A DNA stretch of 64,000 nt from contig NC_092564.1 in assembly GCF_037975245.1 (NCBI RefSeq), positions 4,179,484-4,243,483 of the forward strand, in the 5' to 3' direction. Position numbers and translations under genes: made by a program. Below are positions 13,201 through 24,866 of the stretch, one piece after another (position 1 is the first letter of the stretch; the number at the start of each line of letters is the position of its first letter). Source of the stretch: Apostichopus japonicus (lineage: Eukaryota; Echinodermata; Holothuroidea; Aspidochirotida; Stichopodidae). Below the pieces are notes generated by a model. The model saw only the letters and a list, made by a program, of their open reading frames with translations. It was not told where the DNA came from and made no database searches.

Positions 13201-14118
13201 CAAATTAAAGCTCTAACATGTGTTCAACAATATGGATACATGTAACAGTATGTCAGTGTCAAGAGAGACAATGTGCATTGCACTGCATGTACAATCAGTA
13301 GCTAGGGTGCACCGCAATGGGCTCCAGCCACCATGCCAGTTTACTTTATTGCAAGTTGTTTGTGCTTATGCAGAACACAGTGTAGAGGTGCAAGTATACA
13401 GAAAGGCCCTAAAGCTAATTTAATGTACAAGGGATTCAAAATTAGCAATCTGGTCAAATTTATATTTAATTCTTGCATATTTCTCTTTTTCAATACTTCA
13501 ATTTTCTCACATTCAGCAAGGTGAATGCACAAGACGCATTGTGAAATTTAACTAATTGGCAAACTATGTAATATACTACCACTGTAAGATAATTCAGGGT
13601 CAATACATGAGAGGGGTAAACCATAACCCATACAGATGATTCAACTCAATTTAGTACCTCAGCAACTAAACATGAGAATTCCTCCTTGATACATTCATGG
13701 AATATTAAATTAACAAACGTTTTCACATGTTGACTCCTGTTGATCCCTATGCCCTTTGACCTACACCGAAAGCTTCACATTCAAATGGGTGAAAAATTTG
13801 GTTTATGACAACCCGAAGAGGTAATTCTCTTCTTGCATTGTACCCACTTGTATATAAATATAACCTAAAAATTCTACATAACAGCCAAACAGTAGGGAAG
13901 AAACAAAGCACAAATGAAATCATCACCCACCTATTACTATTGAGATTTCTCCTGGCTTTTGCAGTAATTTGCCAGAGAAATTTGCTTTGGCCAACTCCAA
14001 GGAGGAAGAGGCTGCAGTCCCCCTCAACTCCCTGGCTCATATGCCTAAGCAATGGACAGCTAAATTGAAAATATTACAGATTGATGTATTTACTCACCCT
14101 CTTTCCACGAGTCTTCAT
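3997..14118 (-). CDS. SET-domain / tyrosine-recombinase-like / SANT-like fusion protein
   Basis: Eight coding exons join in phase: 14098-14118, 13070-13139, 12752-12920, 7142-10596, 6753-6815, 6250-6318, 4862-4933 and 3997-4220. They total 4143 nt, or 1380 residues. All borders are GT-AG, and an in-frame TAG precedes the ATG. Order: KMT5A-like SET domain (~24-150, GYGVFAT at 31-37, Tyr140/142 in the YDY motif); five ~73-residue acidic repeats (~156-517); a Glu/Asp-rich linker; Cys/His motifs at 682-701 and 767-787; a tyrosine-recombinase-like core (~1030-1215); a second acidic linker; a C-terminal Myb/SANT-like segment (~1308-1375). A SET domain suggests protein-lysine methylation in the nucleus. 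The recombinase and SANT parts suggest DNA binding and descent from a mobile element. The SET Asn102 is kept, but the usual following His is Asp. The recombinase-like region resembles an uncharacterised family in fish and invertebrates, from memory. Function is inferred. Confidence 0.85.
4221..4861 (-). other. Intron with an unexplained open stretch
   Basis: Between the last two coding exons of the SET fusion gene. Minus-strand frames at 4553-4787 stay open for 60-70 codons. No in-phase splice pair joins them to the gene, and I recognise no product. A tttattgaataaa stretch at ~4271 could act as a polyadenylation site for an alternative end. Low support. Confidence 0.3.
4790..6740. repeat. Tandem duplication carrying one exon each
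   Basis: Sequence at ~4790-5330 matches ~5890-6740 in the same order: an acactcatctttct stretch, the exon (4862-4933 and 6250-6318), then intron blocks such as aatggtcacaagttt and ggtttgt. The right-hand copy has ~270 bp extra at about 5935-6200. Both exons are phase 1 to phase 1, so either or both can be included without shifting frame. Confidence 0.75.
7142..10596 (-). CDS. Large exon of SET fusion: SET end, repeats, zinc motifs, recombinase-like core
   Basis: A single 3455-nt exon. Its acceptor splits the Cys codon that joins the two halves of the SET domain, and its donor GTAAGA at 7141 keeps phase 1. Visible features in order: the last SET motifs; repeats at 9306-10391; a Glu/Asp-rich linker; two Cys/His motifs (C-x2-C-x10-H-x4-H and C-x2-C-x11-H-x4-C); a helical region; the recombinase-like core with Arg1043, Lys1092, Arg1165, His1191 and Tyr1200. 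The frame reads on past the donor to a stop at 7122, so an intron-retained shorter protein is possible. Confidence 0.85.
9306..10391 (-). repeat. In-frame 219-bp coding repeat, ~5 copies
   Basis: Five copies of a 73-residue acidic unit lie inside the large SET-fusion exon. The spacing is 219 bp, seen for example between 9652 and 9871. The three central copies differ by only a few residues, while the outermost copies are diverged. The unit length is a multiple of three, so copy number can change without breaking the frame. Conserved parts include QREDDEEMVE and EETGDKPDKDG. Confidence 0.93.
11540..12490. repeat. ~143-bp tandem repeat with DR1 motifs
   Basis: Six to seven degenerate copies lie in the third intron of the SET fusion gene. 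The phrase ggctt(c/t)ttgt recurs at 11576, 11678, 11944, 12089, 12230 and 12375 (ggctcc in the last). Units share tacaaggtttt(c)cacaatttgacc and ccaaatgacctttgacctc. Related single copies occur near 13720-13770 and 22100-22260, so this is a dispersed family that also amplified in tandem here. Confidence 0.8.
12752..14118 (-). CDS. First three coding exons of SET fusion (start and SET N-half)
   Basis: Exon 14098-14118 gives seven codons, starting MKTRGKR with A at position -3. Exon 13070-13139 adds 23 codons and enters in phase 0. Exon 12752-12920 carries the SET N-half, with GYGVFAT, an LLQYKGE strand and a Tyr-rich stretch. Donors are GTGAGT, GTGAGT and GTAAGT. There is no long N-terminal extension, so the protein opens almost directly with the SET domain. 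Confidence 0.8.
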
Positions 14119-15121
14119 TGTTACCTAGCTAGGATAGTAATGATCAATGGTTTACAATAGCGTCTTTCGAGGTTGGGCACGAAGGTCGATATTTTCTAAC
14201 GATAACTCTCATTTGTTACCTCTAGGTCCGATTGAGAATTTTAACCAATCACAATAGTTTTAAATGTAAAGAATCTGTCATTCATTTGTAATGCATATTC
14301 AATACAGAGAAAGAGGAGGGCCAGTGTTATAGAGACACAATTGAACTTTCAGTAATGTGTTTTACGCGTGAATTTTGGTTTTCAAAACTTGCGTAGCTCT
14401 ACATTTTTAACCCCCAAAGTCCGATTGTGCCATACTAAATAGAAACTAGAAAACCACTGAGATATGAAGAGATTTATTCCACCTTTCTTAAGATTTTAAG
14501 ACAAAGTGTAATGAAATGAGGAAAGAACTGTTATCGGTGAAGAAAAACATGGCCTAACAGTAAGTCAACGGGGGTATGGGAAGTAACTGTTGTGACATTC
14601 CGTCGCTACATAAGGAAGAGCGCGGGGGAATTGCTATGGGTTTTCCTATTGGAGACCTGCTGGAGTTCCCTCTTCGGTGTAACGTTGCAGCATACCAGTC
14701 TATGTACTAGCACATTACATCTATTATACACGTGTGGATTTTTAATGCGATGTACAGAACAGTACGATCTGCATCAATCACTCGAATTTGATGAACACAT
14801 TTTGTTGAAATCGCTGTCGGTGCCAGTAAACTAATAACAGTGTCGGTACGAGTACAGTTATCATCCCCATTCAAATATGGTCACGTAGCCTCAAAGCGCG
14901 TTGCTAGCTTTTTGGACAGGTGCTTTTTGGGTCAAATAACCTTGCAAAAAATAAATCTCAAGAAGTGAGGCTTGGTAGAATTTGATTCTTGGTGTGTACG
15001 GGTGTACTACTTTGAGCCCCATGAGCCTTTTACGTTTAAAGCTGGTCAAAGATTGTAAGGGTCAACAGGGACCATAATAAAATATATACCTATATGTAAT
15101 TTTTGAAGACTTGCTATCACC
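14119..15121. promoter_or_regulatory. Putative shared promoter between two divergent genes
   Basis: About 1 kb separates the start codons of the minus-strand SET fusion gene and the plus-strand small gene. No TATA box or CpG island is obvious. The role is inferred only from the head-to-head layout. Short open frames here (for example 14592-14834) look like chance. Confidence 0.35.
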
Positions 15122-17682
15122 ATGCAGGTACTGCTGCATCTCATTAGTATGTCAGATTGAAAAAAATATTCATATCATCAAAAGACGAAAGCAATGTATT
15201 TATCTGTGCATTCTGCTTCTTCTTGACAAGTCAACAACTTACAGTATAGATCACAGTCAAAGCTGAGCTTGAGTCATTGGCAGCTGAATCCATCGAACAA
15301 TTCAAACTCATATGTAAGGATTTCAATGATGTTTCCTTTCTTTGTTTAAGGGTGGGGGGGGGGGTTCAGATTGTCCATGCACAGGCCTACATGGTATGAC
15401 AAGATTGAAACTGTGGCCAGAGGACAGGGAGAGCCATATATGACTGAGGAGGAAATTAAATGGAATAAAAGTAATTTATTGGCTACATCTGCCAGATGTT
15501 GCCCATATGTTTACAAACCAAATGGAGACACTCAAGGAGTAACCTTCACTTTTAAAAATTGGAAATTTTGGGATTGGCATGGCTAACAATTGAGGTAAAG
15601 TTGCAGGATAACTCTTGCAAAGGTGGTACCACATTTGGGGCAAATTGCAAAACTGATAAAGGCTTAACTTTTCACTATATGCTACAGTAAGTGCTTGTTT
15701 GTTGCAATTGTTTTTTCTTTCTCTTGAATATCAGCAGTCCATCAAAAGAAAGCATTAAAGAAAAAAGTGTTATTCTCACATATCCACTGCCCTTAATTAC
15801 CCTCTCAGATTATTGTCCACAAAAAAGGGGATTCCCCATGCACTTTGCCACTCAGAGTAATTATAATGACCTGTGTGCTGTACATATACAGTAGTGTATT
15901 CAACACTCTATACAGACCAGTCTTGTGGAGGCTTGTGCACTAAACAGGCCAAATACATGTCTCCAGACGGCTCTCATGCTACATTTGGCTCATCAATTAA
16001 GATAGTACACATTTTAAAGACTTGGAAGGTAGGTTTAGTGAGATATTTTTGTTGAGTAATACTATATGCGCCAAGTGAACTAGCTGTTTTGCCCAAATAA
16101 TAACATTTAGGTATAGTGGCTGGCCTATCATTTTCTGGTTATGTGCAAGATTACTGAAAGGCATAGAAGACTATATAGGCCTTAGTGTACAGCTGCAGAG
16201 TGTAGGACCACAGGTTTTAATAAAAGAAGAAAGAACTTTACAAGGAAGGTGCAAAATATGTGTGATAATTCTTTATTTCAGCTCATGACCGTTATCTTCC
16301 CTCTCACCCTACCTCTTCTAAGACTACATAGAATGTCTTCTAAAGGCACAACCCATAACAATAGTAATGGTAGTGTTTTATATTTGAAGATTTAAAGAGA
16401 AACTCTACCTAACTTGTAATCTTATTTATCTTGTTTCACAATAATGCCACTTAATTATACCAAATATTACAAATTGTTTGCATTCTTAAATCCCATGTTA
16501 AATAAAAATACCTATGTAATTAATACTGAACTGCATTTGAGGCAAAGAAGTATAAACAATCATGTGTGCATCTCACAAAGCTAAATGCTCACAAACCGTA
16601 GTGGCTCAAAGGCCTGTACATGCAGTAGGTATATGTGCAGTTTCATATTTACATCAAATTATAACCAGTCAAATATTTTACTCGGATAACCGGTAAACCA
16701 TCCTTAAACTGCACACACACACACACACACACAAGAACTGATCACTGAAGTAAAACATTTACCTCCAAACCCAAATTCCAAAACCAAGTGGTTGCAAGCC
16801 TGAACAAAGTTTCACAATAATTGTGCTATACTGCTATGTGCCCTTCATATAGTTTTCACATGTTATTAACAAAAGGAATTAAATATTTTCAGTTATTGGA
16901 TAGCTTGCTTACCAAATCACTAATCATCTGATGTGTTCTAACGGTTCATCAATAAGTGCTGAAACAGCAAGCCCCTAACATGTTGCATCTGTCACCCTAC
17001 CATCTTCTTTTCCCACAGTTTGCATTCACAAGTCCAATGGGAAGTTACTCTCTTATACAGAAAGCAAACTCTTGAATGTCGGATACACAATTTTCAATCT
17101 GGAATGTTCATATGTACAAACTCACATTAGCCCCTGGTAAAAAAATCTCTTTTCCCAACGAGTAATGAACTTCAGCATTTTGTTATATACTTTATCTCCT
17201 TAGTCCATTCCAACAGCAAGAATGAATCCAGTGAATCCAGTGAGGCGCACAATTTCGTTGGTGCAAGTCACAGAACCAAGAGATGCAAAACATGTTGCAA
17301 TTATCGCTGTTGTACTTGGAACTCTCCTCTTCACTTTTCTTTTTAGTCTTGGGTATTTGGTTTGGAGCATTCTACATGTACCCTAACTGTGTAAGTAGGA
17401 AGTAATGAATACAGTATTTGGCCACTGTATGTTAACACACACTATCAAATATCTGATTGTAATGTTCAAACAGCCTCATAGTGTCTGTTTTAACATGCGA
17501 CTTGCTTTAACCGAAGTTCTCCTCCTCATTAACATGCTAAGTTATTCCCAACAATGTTTGTAATACAAGTTGTTTAATGCATCTTTTGCAATCTTTCACG
17601 AATAAGTATTTTGGTTTACTTTGACAGGGTAATCCCTCTGGAGAATGCAGCTAATACTGTAGGATGGGGCAAGAAAGGCTGA
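15122..17682 (+). CDS. Unrecognised six-exon small protein (~141 aa)
   Basis: Six exons fit in phase: 15122-15127, 15250-15313, 15351-15470, 15892-16028, 17347-17390 and 17628-17682. They sum to 142 codons including TGA. An AATAAA signal follows at 17745-17750. The best-supported part is the 3' half, with residues such as SCGGLCTKQAKY and VGWGKKG at the C-terminus; acceptors there have good pyrimidine tracts. The 5' half is weaker: the two-codon first exon and the poly-G start of exon 3 are guesses, and the donor at 15471 is modest. No signal peptide or membrane segment is visible. I do not recognise the family and propose no function. It lies head to head with the SET fusion gene. Confidence 0.45.
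16711..16733. repeat. (CA)n microsatellite
   Basis: About eleven CA units inside an intron of the small plus-strand gene. Confidence 0.9.
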
Positions 17683-17744
17683 AAAGAAAAAGAAAATGAC
17701 TTGATACAAATTCAAAAAATAATTGAAACTTGTGATCTGCAGTT

Positions 17745-17750
17745 AATAAA
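17745..17750 (+). terminator. Polyadenylation signal AATAAA
   Basis: AATAAA lies ~63 nt after the proposed TGA of the small plus-strand gene and supports that reading of the 3' end. Confidence 0.5.
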
Positions 17751-18329
17751 AAAACATAAAAAAGAATGGTCTAGTATTGAGTCTTTATTTCTGCTCAATT
17801 CCATTGAAGATATTAATGTGTTGACATGGCTTTGTCAAACACTCTTTGATATTTTAAATTTATCTAACCTGAACAGTTGTTAAAGAGCGAATCAGATTAT
17901 GTCCAAAGCCAATCGAGACACATACAAATTACAATGCATGTAGTTAGCACAGAAATAAGTGGAATAATGTTACACATGAAAGACCCCCCCCCTCCTCCCA
18001 CCCTCGACATGCAAATATAGCTTTGGGCATAAATAACAATGCAATGCTGTTGTTCCTGGTTTAATCAAGGGAAGAATACAGTAGGCTAGGTCTTTTTTTT
18101 CAATCCAAGATCCTGTGGAACTGTTGTAGCCTTCGCAGAACTGGTACTTACTACTTAATATAACTGACTGTATAGTCATGTTGTTCGGCCTTGCAGAATG
18201 ATATAAAATTCCGAAACTAAACTTTCAAAAATGGTGCAACTTTAAATGGTACAAAAAAAGGCTTAAACATTGTACTCACTTTGGTGATAGCTATCTTGAC
18301 CATTTCTCTCTTCCTCATTTTGTGGTCAG
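17751..18329. other. Intergenic, no gene seen
   Basis: AT-rich with a short C-rich run at ~17985-18002. No convincing frame or repeat. Confidence 0.4.
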
Positions 18330-18339
18330 TATTCAAGGG

Positions 18340-18671
18340 CGGTATAACTGACCATGTGGAGACTCCAACTCACAGTTCACTGTGCAGTATTTTAAACAGC
18401 CTTGTGGAGGCTTAAGAAATGAGGGCGCCCTAGCACTTACATTACATTTGTTTTTGTTTGTATACATCGTCTGCATACCTATGATGGTCTCCACAAGGGT
18501 ATCCCTATGGTGACCTTTCTCAAACGTCTCCAGTAGGTTTGTGGTGGTCTGAGAAGTTAGCGGGAAAACTATTTCTTGTGGAGACCTACTTTTTGTCTCC
18601 ACAAGGATTTGTGTCGCCATAAGGATAGTTGTATGCTCAAATTTGTCTCCATAAGGCACTAAATGTGAAAA
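18340..18671. repeat. GTCTCCACAAGG-type repeat cluster
   Basis: Several copies in both orientations of gtctccacaag / cttgtggagac occur over ~330 bp and end at the second (CATA)n array. Similar tggagac motifs follow the first (CATA)n array at 1247-1320. This may be a degenerate mobile element; no ends or target duplication could be fixed. Confidence 0.45.
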
Positions 18672-18933
18672 CATACATACATACATACATACATACATAC
18701 ATACATACATACATACATACATACATACATACATACATACATACATACATACATACATACATACATACATACATACATACATACATACATACATACATAC
18801 ATACATACATACATACATACATACATACATACATACATACATACATACATACATACATACATACATACATACATACATACATACATACATACATACATAC
18901 ATACATACATACATACATACATACATACATACA
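18672..18933. repeat. (CATA)n microsatellite, ~65 units
   Basis: A perfect array of 262 bp with the same unit as the array at 573-1229. Open frames across it are artefacts. Confidence 0.97.
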
Positions 18934-19224
18934 ACCCATACACACGGAGAACACAGTTACTAATGAAAATCTTAAAGTTTTGTACCAAAGTAAAAACTGG
19001 ATCTTGCTATAAATTGGTAGCATGTGCTATTAGGATTACAGTAAGAACTGAGGATATGTTTAATTCCAACAAATTTATTTGTATTTACTGTGGTACAGAA
19101 CTTTAAGACTTACAATAGTTACTGTAATCTCCGTGTGAATCGGCTGGATATGACTACGATAATGTCAACGTCAGGTACCGGTTATTGGTGGCTTTACATT
19201 TAAATGACATCATAATTTGTTCTT

Positions 19225-22200
19225 TTTTTGAAAAAATTGATCTTACATAGGAGTTATTCACATACTAAATGATACTTGATAAACTCAATATCATCTTTCA
19301 GAAAAGGTTCCTTTCCACTTACTCTTTTAAACCAGTACATATTTTTTTAAAAGCACCAGCATTTAAAAATTAAAGAAACACTGCTACAATGTGACTCCCT
19401 GAAGGATTGGCTTTAAGTCCAATAGCAGGACTGAGAACAACTTCTTTTAATACTACAGCACTCTTATATTAGAAGCAAAGAAATATTGTAATAATTACTT
19501 ACGTTGAGCATAATAGCTTGACAAAACAAATTATGAGGAACTCTCACGCAACCCGAACGATTCTCTCTTTTTCTCTCAGAGTTAGTTCCAAGTTAATCCA
19601 AGTATAATATGCTATATATTAAGAACGCATAAAACCAATTAAGAGGCACTCATGTCCATAGATGATTAAAGATGTAGCTTCGTCCCTTTACTGTAGCTTT
19701 CGTTAGACAGACATATATTTATGAACACGTTTTGAGCGTTTGTCGCAATACACATTGCGTAATACGTAATTCCCCGATTACGAAATAACTCATGGAAGTA
19801 AAGACGTTCCTTTCGCGTGAAGAGGGTATAAAATCATTACATATACACTGTTTCATGCACATAGCTATTGTTCATTAAAGTGCAGCCGTAGCAATTCCTC
19901 TTGATTTTTTCCACTTCGTGTTTAACTAACATTTACACAACCTACTCATTTTCAGCAGGGTTTTTTTTTTTGCACCAATATTTTGACCACTATAAACTAC
20001 TAGTAGACCTTACTTTAGGTCCCGAGCTACGCATAAAACTGGGTATGCACAATGGGTTAACTTTGTGGTTGAAAAGAGTCAGCCTATACAAAGAAAAGGT
20101 ATCCCCCCCCCCCAAAAAAAAACAAAAAAAAAATCTTTCTATAACTGCACCAGGTCCCCTACTCTCCCAGGTCTATGGGGTGGGACTGGATGTTACCTTA
20201 CACTGACATTACTGCACAAATACCAGGAGGGAGTTACCTAAGGAAAAGAGGTTGATATACGTAGGTTACAACAACTGAAAAGAAGCTATATTGAGGGGTT
20301 TCACTGTTACACAATCCGGACCAAGCCATAATTTATTACACGTTATTTTGATACACATATGTCAATTTAATTTAGACGTTGATGTGATAACAATAAGTTT
20401 GACAAATTGTATGGCCGTGGATGGTGGTATTATGGCTCTACCATTTTAAAGGGTTTCACTGGCGTTGGCAGATCAATGTCCACGTGAACACATGTTCATT
20501 TCTAATAGAGTTGACTTTTATAATAACGTTAGTCTGTAAGTTTATGTCTTGTACGTATTTGTTTGTTTCTCACCATCCCACTTGAGCATGTCTCAGTCAT
20601 CTCGGCATAGACAGAATGTGGGCTATACAATAGCCATATTCTCTCTTTCTAAATCTATCTAACAATAAGCACATTGTCTAACACCTAATTTCCCAATAAC
20701 GAAATACTCTGTAACTCATTCATGTAAAGACGTCACAGTTCCCATGCGCGTGAAGAGGAGAAGTTAAATCAATACATATTCACTGTTTTATGCACATATC
20801 TATTGCACCAGCAACTATTCCTAATTGATTTTCTACTTCGTGTTTTACTGAATTTACAACAATCTCCTCATTTTAAGCAGGTTTCATTTGCATCAATAGC
20901 TTCACCATCATACACTACTAATATGCCTAACGTTAGGTATCTGGCTACATATATACCTGGGTACGTACAATAGGTTAACTTTGTGGTTGAAATGAGTCAC
21001 ATTTACAAAGAAAAGGCAAACACGGAAATATTTAACTGAACTTTTCTTGAACTGCATTAGGTCTATCCTACTAGTCTAGGTCTTATGGGTGGAACTGTGT
21101 GTTACCTTGTACTGACATTACTGCACATACCAGGAGGAAGTTGTCGGTAACCTTATAAAAGGAGAGAACTGTATAAATTAAATTCGAGGTTACAACAACT
21201 GAAGAAAGCTATTTTAAGAGCTTTAATTGATGCACAATCCGGACCAAGCCATATTTCATGAAACGTAATTTTGATACTTATAGTCAATTTAATGAAGACG
21301 TCCTTGTGACAACAATCAGTTTGACACATTTTATGTTGAATGTCTATAGAAGGTAGCACAAACGCTCTGTGAACACTTTTTTACTACGCTTACAAAAGGT
21401 TAATAAAGTGCTCAGAAGTTGACAGATCAGTTCGTAAAATTTTAATTGACTGAATAAAACTAAACAAAACTGAATAATATAACCAACATGACTGTCAATC
21501 TAACGACATATAGTGACATAACGTCTATTGCATTAGGTTAAATGGTAACTATATTTAGTCAAGCATGTGCCACATTGTCTTAAGAATCACTATTGGCTAT
21601 ATGGTGTCAAGGTATATTACCCTAAATCTACCCTTTTGGGGTTTTTAAGATCTACAGTTTGGTCTTTAGTGCTTTTGCGAAAATGCATAGGTCTATATGC
21701 ACACCTCGGTGGAGTGCAGTAACAAACATTTTAACTGGTTCACATTGGAATATTTTTCTTCAAGCACAGTGGACCTACATAGGGACAAAGAATTAAGGGT
21801 GGATCAAGTTTGTGAGTGCTGACTTTTAATGACTTCAAATCCGATCATCAATAACCTTGCACTTCTGCGTACTTAAATATTTATGTTCTTTGATGCTATA
21901 CTGCATGAGCTTGTGTATTTACTATCTTTCCAAATTAGCTTCATGCGTTGTTCTGAAAGGACATTTGACTTCTACGGAAAACAAGGAGGTTTATGTATGT
22001 ACCAAGAATGAAGTACATCCAAGCTTTGCTTTTGAAACTTTCGTGGTTGTTAGGTTTTCAAACTTTCACTAGGAAGTTATAACAACTCCCTGCTTTCACC
22101 TATACATTAACCTGAAATGACCTTCAAACTGAATCACTTTCAATACGTATCGTTTGTCCGAGTACATACCAAGTATGAAGTTTGCCCAAGATGCACATTT

Positions 22201-23215
22201 TGAGTTATCGTGCTTACTAGGTTTGCAGTGTTTGCCCTCTGTGGACCTTTGCAGAGAAACCAATTATAAAGTTCAAACACGTTTCACTTTTTCCGGGCTA
22301 TCGTGTTTACATCAATAAGACATACACCACCGAGACAACGGAAAGTTCCCTTAACTTAATATAGAACTTCAAAAATTGTAGTGAAAAGATGGATAAAATT
22401 ACAGTAAAAGATGAAGCTTATTTTGTGCATCCTAAAAATTGATCTTTCATATGAGCACTAGATGATATTTGATGAACTCAATATCATCTTTTAGAAAAAA
22501 CATTCCTTTCAATAAACTCTTTCAGCCAATAATATTTAAACAAAGCACCAGCATCGAAAATAAAACAAACACTTCTACAATGTGACTTCCTGAAAGATTG
22601 ATTTTAGCTTGAAATGTGTAATAGCAGTACTGCAGACAACTCCTTTTAAATAATACAGCACTCTTATTTTAAGAACTAAGAAATCTTGTAAGAATTACTT
22701 ACATTAGGCAAAATAGCTTATAGACAAAACAAATTATGTAGAATTCTCGCTCAACCCGAAAGATTCTCTCTTTTTTCTCTCCAGAGCTAGTTCCAAAGGT
22801 AGTGCAACCGTAACTAAGGTGACCAGTAAGACCAAATATCACCTCCTATCCTACCAAAGCTTTTGTGCAATATTAGGTGCAAAGTATAACACGTTCTGTG
22901 ATAAGCAATAAGACGAATGGAGAGGCATTCATGTGAATCGATGATTATTCATGAAGGTGTGAATTCGGCCCATTACTGTTTGCTTTGTTAGACAGACATA
23001 TTCTTATGGGCGTTTGTCGCAATAGACAATGTGCAATACGTAAATCCCGATTGAACGAAAATAACTCATTCACGTTAAGAACTTCAATGTTGACGTATAT
23101 GTGGCAACAATCAGTTTTGGCAAATTCTACTTAGCAAGCAATGCAGAAAACTTGTGAATATTACGGGTGGTTTCATTTGGAAAGGTCTAAAAGTTATGTC
23201 TTCAGATGCCTTCAG
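19225..23215. repeat. Dispersed non-coding repeat, blocks A and B
   Basis: Block A at ~19225-19600 matches ~22430-22800 (shared gaaagattctctctttt-like and caatatcatctttyag stretches). Block B at ~19660-20480 matches ~20660-21435, with shared gcacaatccggaccaagccat and ggttaactttgtggttga. A+B is contiguous at 19.2-20.5 kb. At 22.4-23.2 kb, A is followed by a shortened B lacking an inner part of several hundred bases. No coding frame is conserved among copies, so it looks like a non-autonomous element or old segmental duplication. Confidence 0.7.
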
Positions 23216-24261
23216 GTATACGGTAACAACCATTTGTGTCACACTCAATAAGACGTGATGCAGCCTGACGGACAATCATCAGGAAGGTCACTGTGGCACT
23301 GACAACATCAAATCATGCAAGAGTGTCCATTTTCTGCAGTACCTTCTAAGTCAACTCAGGCTGCTAAGACCGTTATATAGCTAAAGAAATAGCTTAAATG
23401 ATATTGTGCTTGTTTAGGTATCTGGATTTTTGTTAATTCACCTTAACCTTGGCTAAGTGAACCCGTCGTGCTACGCGTACTCTCACATTCTACATCACAG
23501 AAGAACTTAGGCTGAGGATCATAATCATCATGGAGTTACACCAGTAGTGCAGCATCTGGCTTTACAGCCATAAATCAATTATGGATATGATTAGTTCTCC
23601 TTCTTTGATTTTCAAATAGCTTTCTTGAAAACTCAAAACACGGGATTAAATAGTTTTCTGCATCTATCTGTTTTATAGGGAGAAATACGGTATTTACAGT
23701 AACAAAAACATTTCAACTGTATATATTTTTTTTCTTTTGACTAGAGTTATTCATATGTAATGTGCTGATGGATGTCGTAATTTTGAATTTACAGTAAGAG
23801 TTGATATACCATCCAAAAAAATACAACGCTACTATTACAAACATACTACAGTGCCTTCCGTGCAGTGCCTCTCTTGGGTTTTAAGAGTGCACGTAGTAAC
23901 TATACAGTAAAAAGTAAAACTATTTCCATGTCTGATTGTGATTGCAATCATTGGTACAAGTTATTGCCTTTTTATGATTGCCAACTCCTGTGGAAAGAAG
24001 TAAACATCATACTGACCTTTGTGAGACCTTACTTCTGGTTCACTGTGTAACTATACCGTGGCGATACATAAATCAATATGACGTGACGTGTATCGGGTTT
24101 CACAGTAATAATAATATGGTGTCATACGCTCGTCTGATCCTAGGTAAAATTCCAGAAACGGTTTACCTTTCGACACTTGTTGGAACAACGTATATCACTT
24201 CTATGAGTATGTACTTACCGTCATACATTAGGTTCAAGTAAATCAACTAAATGGAAGTATA
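21640..24261. other. Gene-poor stretch
   Basis: Apart from the dispersed repeats and one diverged copy of the DR1-type repeat near 22100-22260, no frame with splice support was found. The short open frames at 21857, 23865 and 23978 have no recognisable content. Confidence 0.4.
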
Positions 24262-24508
24262 TGGCTGGCTATCAGTCTCAAATCGTGGGGAATCGACATA
24301 TAACGATTTAAATCGACATATACCAATTTAATTCGACTTATACCATTTTAAATCGACATATACCGAATTAAATCGACATATACCAATTTTAATCGATGAT
24401 ATGTAAAATAAATCCTTAAAAGTCAATTTAAATCGACATCAACCACGCACATGTCGAAGGAAATCGGTATATGTCGATTCCCCACGATTTGAGACTGATG
24501 GCCCGCCA
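24262..24508. mobile_element. MITE, Tc1/mariner-type (TA target duplication)
   Basis: A 247-bp element flanked by TA at 24260-24261 and 24509-24510. Its inverted ends run ~40 bp: TGGC at the left and GCCA at the right, then a perfect ~32-bp match around atcagtctcaaatcgtgggg. Inside, six copies of a 20-bp unit beginning aatcgacata (or close variants) start at 24291, 24311, 24331, 24351, 24371 and 24391. It has no coding capacity. Confidence 0.85.
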
Positions 24509-24866
24509 TACGAAGTAAGCCCAAGACTATATGTTCCACCGATTGTTGTGTTCGACGTATATGAGCATCTAGTTTCCGAGTATTGCATTAGGTATTGCAG
24601 TTGAAAGTGTGGTTTCACCAGTCATCATTTTAGGAGCTGTAAATAGTGTTACTATTTACTTTAATGACATGATTGTTCCACAAACTTTCTTCAGCAAAAT
24701 AATTTGTGGTCTTCGAAAATCAAATATTTCCCATGCAGGCATCACACACATCGGAAATAACAGAATTATTAACAGCAATATCTTCCCTCTTGAAATTACA
24801 GTTAAACAGCAAGGAACCGCCATACCTTTGGTTGGTCTCCAAATACCGCTTATCCCAAGTAGATTT

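Noticed and set aside
17212-17393. A plus-strand frame (MNPVNPV...) that seems to encode a transmembrane helix
   Set aside because: The hydrophobic stretch is the pyrimidine tract and acceptor before the exon at 17347. The in-phase exon chain using that acceptor explains the region better.
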